Shown here: in pieces, positions 10,846 to 18,272 of the stretch | Layout: each line of letters starts with the position of its first letter | Numbering within the stretch: position 1 is the first letter of the stretch | NCBI GenBank assembly: GCA_024643625.1 | Contig: JAHEMO010000010.1 | Location: forward strand, 1 to 32,330 | Origin: Chitinophagaceae bacterium | Lineage (GTDB): Bacteria; Bacteroidota; Bacteroidia; Chitinophagales; Chitinophagaceae | Reading direction: 5' to 3' | DNA: 32,330 nt | Notes under the pieces: model-generated | What the model was told of the DNA's origin: nothing | Databases searched by the model: none | The model's input: only the letters and a program-made list of their open reading frames with translations | Made by a program: the position numbers and the translations under genes

Positions 10846-12393
10846 ATGCTCATAAAATCATACGGCAGCGCGGTATTTGGTGTAAATGCAGTTACCATCA
10901 CTATCGAAATAGATCATACCAATCAGGGGCTTCCGGGATCAGTTATTGTTGGCCTCCCCGATAGCGCCGTTAAGGAAAGTATGCAGCGGGTAGAGAGTGC
11001 TATTAAGGCCAATAGTTACACTATGCCACGTACAAAACTGGTGGTAAATATGGCGCCCGCCGATATCAGAAAAAGTGGCACCGCTTTCGATTTACCTATC
11101 GCTGTAGGCATACTTTCTGCTTCGGAACAAGTGCCATTTATAGATGAACTAAAAGACTTTGTAATTATGGGTGAGCTAAGCCTCGACGGCGAAGTAAGAC
11201 CCATAAAAGGCGCACTACCCATTGCCATACAGGCACGCAAAGAAGGATTTAAGGGATTTATTTTGCCACGCGATAATGCAAGAGAAGCCGCCATTGTAAA
11301 TAACCTTGACGTGTATGGCGTAAGCCATATAAACGAAGTGATAGATTTACTGGGTGGCGGCACTACCATTGTACCCACTGTGGTAAATGCCCGCGAAGAA
11401 TTCTACGACTCACAATACAATTTTGATATTGATTTTGCAGATGTAAAGGGTCAGGAAAATATAAAACGTGCACTGGAAATAGCTGCCGCCGGCGGACATA
11501 ATGCCATATTGATCGGGCCTCCCGGCGCCGGAAAAACCATGCTGGCCAAACGACTGCCTACAATTTTGCCGCCACTCAGCTTGCAGGAAGCATTGGAAAC
11601 TACCAAAATTCATAGCGTAGCCGGCAAACTGCCGGAGAATGCAACCCTCGTAAGCAAGCGGCCATTTCGCAGCCCCCACCACACCATTAGCGATGTAGCC
11701 CTTGTGGGTGGTGGAACCCATCCCCAACCCGGAGAAATATCACTGGCACATCACGGTGTTCTTTTTTTAGACGAATTACCAGAGTTCAAAAGAACCGTGC
11801 TCGAAGTAATGCGGCAGCCCATGGAAGAAAGGCGCGTAACCATTAGCCGCGCCAAAGTGGCCATCGATTTTCCTGCGTCCTTTATGCTTATTGCCAGCAT
11901 GAACCCCTGCCCCTGTGGTTATTTCAATCATCCGGAAAAAGATTGTACCTGCGGGCCGGGGGTAGTAAATAAATATCTCGCCCGCATATCCGGGCCATTA
12001 CTCGATCGTATTGATCTGCATGTAGAAGTAACACCCGTACCTTTCAGCGAATTGAGCAGGATAGCGGACAGCGAAAAAAGTGCGCAGATAAGGGAACGGG
12101 TAATAGCAGCAAGGGAAATTCAGCAAAAACGGTTTGCCACTCAAACTGAAGTGTATTGCAATGCGCAAATGAGTGCCAATCTTATGAAGAATATCTGCGT
12201 GCTGGACAATGCCAGTCAGCAAATGCTGAAAACCGCTATGGAAAAACTTAACCTCAGCGCACGTGCCTACGATAGAATCTTAAAAGTGAGCCGCACCATT
12301 GCAGATCTGGATAATGCTACCGACATACAGGCAGGCCACGTGGCAGAAGCTATTCATTATCGCAGCCTCGATAGAGAAAATTGGGGAACATGA
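10846..12393 (+). CDS. comM: YifB/ComM family Mg-chelatase-like AAA ATPase
   Basis: GLPDSAVKESMQRVESAI, Walker A GPPGAGKTMLAKRLPTILPPL, FRSPHHTISDVALVGGG, SMNPCPCGYF. Confidence 0.93.
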   Translation: MLIKSYGSAVFGVNAVTITIEIDHTNQGLPGSVIVGLPDSAVKESMQRVESAIKANSYTMPRTKLVVNMAPADIRKSGTAFDLPIAVGILSASEQVPFIDELKDFVIMGELSLDGEVRPIKGALPIAIQARKEGFKGFILPRDNAREAAIVNNLDVYGVSHINEVIDLLGGGTTIVPTVVNAREEFYDSQYNFDIDFADVKGQENIKRALEIAAAGGHNAILIGPPGAGKTMLAKRLPTILPPLSLQEALETTKIHSVAGKLPENATLVSKRPFRSPHHTISDVALVGGGTHPQPGEISLAHHGVLFLDELPEFKRTVLEVMRQPMEERRVTISRAKVAIDFPASFMLIASMNPCPCGYFNHPEKDCTCGPGVVNKYLARISGPLLDRIDLHVEVTPVPFSELSRIADSEKSAQIRERVIAAREIQQKRFATQTEVYCNAQMSANLMKNICVLDNASQQMLKTAMEKLNLSARAYDRILKVSRTIADLDNATDIQAGHVAEAIHYRSLDRENWGT

Positions 12394-12502
12394 TAAAACA
12401 TTCCAATAGTAGATCTAACGTTTGTGCAGCAATCCGGGCATCTTTATCCTATGACAAAATTTCAGCATACTATTTTAGCACAATTATTGACAAACCATAC
12501 TA

Positions 12503-14284
12503 ATGAAGATTTTGCTGCATTATCTAAGGCCATTTAAATGGCTGGTGTTTGTTTCGCTTGCATTCGCAGCGATTAATCAGGTTTTTTCGCTTATAGATCC
12601 GCTCATATTTGGTAAACTCATTGACAAGTTTGCCAATAAAGCGTCGGCGTATACGCAACCCGAATTTGTTAAAGGCGTTTTATTTTATCTCGTGCTATTG
12701 GTGGGCACTGCAATGGTCAGCCGTATTGCCAAGGCTTTTCAGGATTATTTCAGCAGCGTAGTCATCCAGAAGTTTGGTGCCAGCATTTTTACTGAAGGCT
12801 TGCGCCATAGCATGCAATTGCCCTTTGCTGAATTTGAAGACCAACGCAGCGGCGAAACCTTAAGTATCCTCACCAAAGTGCGTTCGGATACTGAACGGTT
12901 TATTACCCTTTTTATCAATCTTGTATTTGGCGTACTAATTGGATTGATATTCGTTTGTGTATTTGCTTTTAGCAAACATTGGAGTATTGTGCCGGTATAC
13001 CTTGTAGGTGTGCTGTTGTTAAGCTGGCTTACCAGTGCGTTGAGTAAACGCATAAAATCCATTCAAAAAAACATTGTAAAAGAAACTACGGCACTTGCAG
13101 GAAGTACCACCGAAAGTCTCCGCAATATCGAACTGGTAAAGAGCCTTGGATTAACTGATCAGGAAATAAAACGACTGAACGCCAACACCTACAAAATTTT
13201 AGGTCTTGAATTGCGCAAGGTGAAAAGCATCCGCATGCTTTCCTTTGTACAGGGCACGTTTGTAAACTTTTTGCGACAGGTGATTATGTTTACGCTTATG
13301 TTACTCATTTATAAAGATGTGCTGACAACTGGCGAACTCATCACTTTACAATTCTATAGCTTCTTCATATTTGGTCCCCTGCAGGAGATCGGTAATATTA
13401 TCATTGCTTATCGCGAAGCAGAAGCATCGCTACAAAACTTTGACAACCTGATGAAGAAATCACCAGAGCCCACTCCTGCCCATCCTGAGCATTTGGGAAC
13501 CATCAAAGCATTGGCCTATAATAATGTAACCTTCAAGCATCAATCGGCGCAGCTACCGGCGCTGCAAAGCATAAGTTTTCAGGCTTCCAATGGCGAAACG
13601 ATTGCTTTTGTCGGTCCATCAGGTAGTGGCAAGAGTACTTTGGTAAAACTTTTGGTGGGTCTATATCAACCCAATGAAGGCACTATATCTTATAATGGTA
13701 TAGATAGCCACGCTTTGGACCTGGATGACTTGCGCGCACAGATTGGTTTTGTAACGCAGGACACCCAACTATTTGCCGGCACTATTCGTGAGAATCTTGC
13801 TTTTGTACAACCGGATGCAACCGACGAAGAAATGATTGATGCATTGGATAAGGCGGCTTGTTTTACTTTACTCAATCGTGCAGATAATGGCATCAACTCC
13901 GTGATAGGCGAAGGAGGCATAAAAATTTCCGGAGGAGAAAAACAACGACTATCCATTGCGAGAGCCTTGCTGCGTAAACCGGCGCTGCTCATTTTCGACG
14001 AAGCCACTTCCGCGCTTGATTCATTGACGGAAGAAGCCATAACCAATACGATAAAAGATATCAGCAGCCGCGGCAATCAGATTACAATTATGATTGCTCA
14101 CCGCCTGAGTACCATTATGCATGCCGATAAAATTTATGTACTGGAGAAAGGCGAAGTGATTGAAACAGGCAACCACCAAAGTTTGCTTGACGAGAAAGGA
14201 CTATATTATGCCATGTGGCGGCAGCAAATAGGCGAACGTAAACGTATTGCGCCGAGTAGCGATAAACAGCCACAATTGGTTTAA
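12503..14284 (+). CDS. ABC transporter, fused permease and ATP-binding protein
   Basis: N-terminal multi-TM region; Walker A GPSGSGKST; signature ISGGEKQRLSIARAL; Walker B LLIFDEATSALD. Confidence 0.93.
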   Translation: MKILLHYLRPFKWLVFVSLAFAAINQVFSLIDPLIFGKLIDKFANKASAYTQPEFVKGVLFYLVLLVGTAMVSRIAKAFQDYFSSVVIQKFGASIFTEGLRHSMQLPFAEFEDQRSGETLSILTKVRSDTERFITLFINLVFGVLIGLIFVCVFAFSKHWSIVPVYLVGVLLLSWLTSALSKRIKSIQKNIVKETTALAGSTTESLRNIELVKSLGLTDQEIKRLNANTYKILGLELRKVKSIRMLSFVQGTFVNFLRQVIMFTLMLLIYKDVLTTGELITLQFYSFFIFGPLQEIGNIIIAYREAEASLQNFDNLMKKSPEPTPAHPEHLGTIKALAYNNVTFKHQSAQLPALQSISFQASNGETIAFVGPSGSGKSTLVKLLVGLYQPNEGTISYNGIDSHALDLDDLRAQIGFVTQDTQLFAGTIRENLAFVQPDATDEEMIDALDKAACFTLLNRADNGINSVIGEGGIKISGGEKQRLSIARALLRKPALLIFDEATSALDSLTEEAITNTIKDISSRGNQITIMIAHRLSTIMHADKIYVLEKGEVIETGNHQSLLDEKGLYYAMWRQQIGERKRIAPSSDKQPQLV

Positions 14285-14301
14285 CAATAAATATTTATAG
14301 C

Positions 14302-14928
14302 ATGACCATGATCAAGGATCTCTTTTCGGCATTTGAACCCGGCTTGCTGGACGAATTAGAAAGCGATACAGAAATACGCGAAGTGCCGGCCAATACCGTA
14401 TTGATGTATCCCGGTCAGTATATCAGAAGTACTTTGTTGGTATTGGACGGGCTCATCAAAGTGTTTAGAGAAGATGAAGAAGGCAACGAGTTCTTCATGT
14501 ATCATCTTGAACCCGGCGATGCCTGTGCCCTTAGCATGACCTGCATGGTGGCGCAGGAAAAAAGTACCATCAGTGCCAAAACAGTAAACGACACGTCGGT
14601 TTTAATGGTGCCCATTGATAAAATGGAATCCTGGATGAACAAATACAAATCCTGGTATCATTTTGTCATTCAAACCTATCGAAACAGGTTCGATGATTTA
14701 TTGCATACGTTGGATAATGTTGCTTTCAGGAACATGGACGAACGATTGGAGTTTTATCTTAAAAAACATGCTGAATCCATGCATACCAAACAAATTCAGA
14801 TTACCCACCAACAGATTGCACAAGAACTCAATTCGAGCCGCGAGGTTATTTCCAGATTGCTAAAAAAACTGGCCGAAAGAGGTAAAATCAGGGTACACCG
14901 AAACGAAATTGAGATTCTTAACCTCTAG
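14302..14928 (+). CDS. Crp/Fnr family transcriptional regulator
   Basis: Cyclic-nucleotide-binding fold (GLIKVFREDEEGNEFFMYHLEPGD) and C-terminal HTH ITHQQIAQELNSSREVISRLLKKLAERGKI. Confidence 0.92.
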   Translation: MTMIKDLFSAFEPGLLDELESDTEIREVPANTVLMYPGQYIRSTLLVLDGLIKVFREDEEGNEFFMYHLEPGDACALSMTCMVAQEKSTISAKTVNDTSVLMVPIDKMESWMNKYKSWYHFVIQTYRNRFDDLLHTLDNVAFRNMDERLEFYLKKHAESMHTKQIQITHQQIAQELNSSREVISRLLKKLAERGKIRVHRNEIEILNL

Positions 14929-14939
14929 AAAAAGGCATC

Positions 14940-14955
14940 TGTGATGGATGTCACG
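14940..14955. promoter_or_regulatory. CRP-like box TGTGATGGATGTCACG
   Basis: GTGA-N6-TCAC inverted repeat; TTTTA lies exactly 24 nt downstream (14980-14984); upstream of the MBL-rhodanese gene. Confidence 0.7.
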
Positions 14956-15002
14956 ATTTGAGTGTTTTGCAAACTCCAATTTTACAGCTAAATCTAAAAA
15001 AT

Positions 15003-16421
15003 ATGATTGTTGAGCAAATTTATACCGGATGTCTGGCGCAGGGTGCCTACTATATTGAAAGCAATGGTGAGGCAGCAGTAATTGACCCGCTTCGCGAAGT
15101 GCAGCCTTATTTGGAGAGAGCAGAAAAAAGCAATGCCAAAATCAAATATGTTTTCGAAACACACTTTCATGCAGATTTTGTAAGCGGTCATCTGGACCTA
15201 AGTCAGAAAGCTGATGCCCCTATTGTTTATGGCCCTACTGCCAAGCCCAACTTTGATGCCATAATTGCTGAAGACGGACAAATATTTACCGTAGGTAAGG
15301 CTACCATAAAGGTGTTGCATACGCCTGGCCATACTATGGAAAGTACTTGTTACCTGCTTACTGATGAGCATGGCAAACAAATTGGTTTGTTTAGTGGCGA
15401 CACCTTATTTATAGGTGATGTGGGTCGTCCTGATTTGGCGCAAAAAGTTGTAGAAGATCTCACACAGGATAAACTGGCCTCTCACCTGTACGATTCGCTG
15501 CGCAACAAGATAATGCCGCTTAGCGATGATATTATCGTATATCCTGCACATGGTGCCGGCAGTGCCTGTGGCAAAAACATGAGCAAGGAAACAACGGATA
15601 CCTTGGGTAACCAAAAGAAAAATAACTATGCGCTTAACCCTGACTTATCCCGCGAGCAGTTCATAAAAGAAGTGACCGAAGGTCTGATGCCACCACCAGC
15701 CTACTTCCCGCTCAATGTGATGATGAATATTCAGGGATATGAGAGCATTGATAAGGTTCTGGAAAGAGGTCAGCATGCGCTGTCACCCGACGGTTTTGAA
15801 ACTGCTGCCAATGAAACCGGTGCCATTATGCTGGATACCCGTTCTCCACAGGAATTTGCGCAGGGCTTCATCCCTAATTCAATCAATATTGGTATTGATG
15901 GCAATTTTGCGCCATGGGTAGGCGCACTTATACCTGATATTAAGCAGGAGATATTGTTGATTACCGAAGAAGGCCGTGAAGAGGAAGTTATTACCAGACT
16001 TGCACGCGTGGGCTACGACTATACCATCGGCATGCTAAAAGGTGGCATTAAAGCCTGGAAAGCTGCAGGCAAAGAACTTGACACCATTGAGTCTATCAGC
16101 GCGGAAGAGTTAAGCGAAAGACTGGCAAACGGAGAAGGTGAAGTAGTAGATGTGCGTAAGGAAAGCGAATATAAAAGCGAGCATATTGTGGATGCAGAGA
16201 ATGCACCGCTTGACTTCATTAACGACAGTATGCTAAAACTGGACAAGAACAAAACCTATTTTGTGCATTGCGCCGGCGGCTATCGCTCCATGGTTTTTAA
16301 CTCAATACTAAGGGCCCGTGGATACGATAATCTCATCGATGTAAATGGTGGCTTTAAGGCTATTAAAGAGTCCGGAAAGTTTACCATTACCGATTACGTT
16401 TGTCCTACCACTATGTTATAA
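15003..16421 (+). CDS. MBL-fold hydrolase with two rhodanese domains (persulfide dioxygenase-like)
   Basis: THFHADFVSGH metal motif, HTPGHTMEST, FSGDTLFIGDVGRPDLA; C-terminal rhodanese HCAGGYRS. ATG at 15003 preferred over the TTG at 14958. Confidence 0.9.
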   Translation: MIVEQIYTGCLAQGAYYIESNGEAAVIDPLREVQPYLERAEKSNAKIKYVFETHFHADFVSGHLDLSQKADAPIVYGPTAKPNFDAIIAEDGQIFTVGKATIKVLHTPGHTMESTCYLLTDEHGKQIGLFSGDTLFIGDVGRPDLAQKVVEDLTQDKLASHLYDSLRNKIMPLSDDIIVYPAHGAGSACGKNMSKETTDTLGNQKKNNYALNPDLSREQFIKEVTEGLMPPPAYFPLNVMMNIQGYESIDKVLERGQHALSPDGFETAANETGAIMLDTRSPQEFAQGFIPNSINIGIDGNFAPWVGALIPDIKQEILLITEEGREEEVITRLARVGYDYTIGMLKGGIKAWKAAGKELDTIESISAEELSERLANGEGEVVDVRKESEYKSEHIVDAENAPLDFINDSMLKLDKNKTYFVHCAGGYRSMVFNSILRARGYDNLIDVNGGFKAIKESGKFTITDYVCPTTML

Positions 16422-16429
16422 ACAAAATG

Positions 16430-16456
16430 AAAAGGGTAGAAAATTTCTGCCCTTTT
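16430..16456 (+). terminator. Intergenic hairpin, possible terminator or attenuator
   Basis: AAAAGGGTAGAAA pairs with TTTCTGCCCTTTT (one G-U), beginning 9 nt after the MBL stop codon. Confidence 0.55.
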
Positions 16457-16474
16457 CCTTATAAATATATTGTC

Positions 16475-16789
16475 ATGTTTAATCTATTAAAGTCAGTATT
16501 TGGCACAGCCAATACTATAAACTATAAAAGCTTGCTGGATCAGGGAGCAATCGTTATTGACGTACGTACGGCAGATGAATATCGTCAGGGACATTTGGCC
16601 AGGTCGCAAAATATTCCGCTTGATCAGATTGGCGCACGCATTAAATCGCTGCAAGACAAAAAGAAACCGCTGATTACGGTATGCCGCAGTGGTGCAAGAA
16701 GTGCCATGGCACAAAAAATGCTTAAGCAGAAAGGCATTGAATGTTATAATGGTGGTGCCTGGACTTCCTTCGAAAAGAAAATAGCCTGA
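16475..16789 (+). CDS. Single-domain rhodanese-like protein
   Basis: VIDVRTADEYRQGHLARSQNIPLDQI and active-site loop CRSGARS; ATG at 16475 (MFNLLKSVFG) preferred over the track start at 16400. Confidence 0.9.
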   Translation: MFNLLKSVFGTANTINYKSLLDQGAIVIDVRTADEYRQGHLARSQNIPLDQIGARIKSLQDKKKPLITVCRSGARSAMAQKMLKQKGIECYNGGAWTSFEKKIA

Positions 16790-17037
16790 TGAAAGACAGA
16801 ATATTGTATAACTGGAACCCAGGGCGAATTATTAGGGTGGTGTTAGGCAGCATGGTACTGATACAGGGCTTGATGCTGCACGAGTATGTGTTGGCTTTGC
16901 TGGGAGGACTTATTGGACTACTTGCACTACTTGGCATCAATACCTGCGGAGCAGCATCCTGTACTACCGGACCGATAAAAAGATCTGCCCATCACAAAAC
17001 AGAAAGATTGTATGAAGAATTGGATACTCGCCAATAA
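16789..17037 (+). CDS. DUF2892 (YgaP-like membrane domain) protein
   Basis: NPGRIIRVVLGSMVLIQG...LALLGGLIGLLALLGINTCGAASC; start overlaps the rhodanese stop (TGATG). Confidence 0.82.
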   Translation: MKDRILYNWNPGRIIRVVLGSMVLIQGLMLHEYVLALLGGLIGLLALLGINTCGAASCTTGPIKRSAHHKTERLYEELDTRQ

Positions 17038-17221
17038 ACTATATATCATAGGCGCAATTATTGGCGCTGTTGCTGGATACCTGTATTGGCAACAAATTGG
17101 TTGTAGTTCAGGCACCTGTGCTATTACCTCTAAACCATTTAACAGCACCGTTTATTTTGGTACGATGGGGGCTGTCATGTTTGGTATGTTTAAAAAAGCT
17201 ACACCAAAATCGTCTGAATAG
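17012..17221 (+). CDS. Small membrane protein, DUF6132-like
   Basis: Two hydrophobic segments flanking GCSSGTC; overlaps the previous gene by 26 bp. Confidence 0.72.
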   Translation: MKNWILANKLYIIGAIIGAVAGYLYWQQIGCSSGTCAITSKPFNSTVYFGTMGAVMFGMFKKATPKSSE

Positions 17222-17228
17222 CAGCGGG

Positions 17229-17256
17229 GGGCAATATGCGGAATGTTGTATTGCCC
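17229..17256. other. Intergenic hairpin GGGCAATA/TATTGCCC
   Basis: 8-bp perfect stem with 12-nt loop between the DUF6132-like and TlpA-like genes. Confidence 0.45.
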
Positions 17257-17300
17257 GTTAATTAACACTGGCAAAGCATTCAATTTCTTTTTTTTGTTTC

Positions 17301-17837
17301 ATGCGTTTATCATGGCATCTTTTTAGCCTTTTTCTTGCAGCAGCATTTGCCTTTATGGGTTGCAAATCTCATAAAAATGGGCAATCTGTTTCCGCTTCGG
17401 CTGACCATAATCGTAGCGAAGTTCAACAGGCAAGTAAAACAATGCCGGAATTAACGCTGAGGGATGTTAAAGGAAATATCCTCACCTCCGCCGATTTGAA
17501 AGGCAAGAAGGTTTTTATTAATCTATGGGCAACATGGTGTCCGCCCTGTGTGGCCGAAATGCCATCCATTCAAACCCTGTTCCAGGGGACAAATAATCCC
17601 AATGCCGCTTTTGTACTCATAAGCCTTGATGACCGATTTGAAACGGCCAAAAAATTTGCTTCGAAGAAAGGGTACGAAATGCCCATTTATGAAGTGGTGG
17701 GCAATTTGCCCGATCTGTTCAACGTGCCCGGCATACCAGCCACTTTTGTTTTTGATGAAAGCGGCAAGCTGAGTTTTACGCATGTGGGCATGACTGATTA
17801 TAGCAAAAAGCGCTTTGTGCAAATGATGCAGCCATAA
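17301..17837 (+). CDS. TlpA-like thioredoxin-fold lipoprotein
   Basis: Lipobox AFMGCKS; FINLWATWCPPCVAEMPSI active site; VPGIPATFVFDESG. Confidence 0.9.
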   Translation: MRLSWHLFSLFLAAAFAFMGCKSHKNGQSVSASADHNRSEVQQASKTMPELTLRDVKGNILTSADLKGKKVFINLWATWCPPCVAEMPSIQTLFQGTNNPNAAFVLISLDDRFETAKKFASKKGYEMPIYEVVGNLPDLFNVPGIPATFVFDESGKLSFTHVGMTDYSKKRFVQMMQP

Positions 17838-17868
17838 ACCAACAACATTCGCCGGCTATATTTGAGGT

Positions 17869-18171
17869 ATGAATAAAGACCTCATTCTTCGTGAAGAACT
17901 TGCCTGGGAGCGAACACGCCTCGCCATTCAACGTACTACCCTCAGCTACCTGCGCACGGCTATGTACTTCGCTGTGGCCGGCATTTCAGTAAAGCATGCC
18001 CTAGCTTTCAGTTTCAACGATTTGATTGGCTGGATATTCATAGGTGTCAGCTTTATTGTATTAATCATAGGCTTTATTACACATACAAGAGCATCGAAAA
18101 AGCTGCGGGAAAGTAAAAAGCATATTGGTAATTATGTGCTTGACTATTTAGGTAGCACTGATGACGAATAA
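17869..18171 (+). CDS. DUF202 family membrane protein
   Basis: LAWERTRLAIQRTTLSYLRTAMYFAVAG followed by two TM segments. Confidence 0.82.
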   Translation: MNKDLILREELAWERTRLAIQRTTLSYLRTAMYFAVAGISVKHALAFSFNDLIGWIFIGVSFIVLIIGFITHTRASKKLRESKKHIGNYVLDYLGSTDDE

Positions 18172-18181
18172 TAGTTGCTCC

Positions 18182-18197
18182 TGTGACTCGCGTCACG
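18182..18197. promoter_or_regulatory. CRP-like box TGTGACTCGCGTCACG
   Basis: Perfect GTGAC-N4-GTCAC inverted repeat; TTTTA exactly 24 nt downstream (18222-18226); upstream of SQR. Confidence 0.72.
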
Positions 18198-18272
18198 GTA
18201 CACGCCGATGCGTTGGGGTACTTTTATCCTGTTGGAAAATGAACAACCAACCTGATAAAACAACAAACAACC

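Noticed and set aside
12440-12490. Sequence CATCTTTATCCTATG upstream of the ABC transporter resembling the SQR promoter core
   Set aside because: No GTGA-N6-TCAC box accompanies it; probably a generic promoter-like string
14958-15002. TTG-initiated extension of the MBL-rhodanese ORF in the track
   Set aside because: It would run through the proposed promoter region; ATG at 15003 (MIVEQIYTGCLAQGAYYIE) is the usual family N-terminus
16400-16474. Upstream extension of the rhodanese ORF
   Set aside because: Overlaps the MBL stop and the hairpin; family homology begins at MFNLLKSV (16475)
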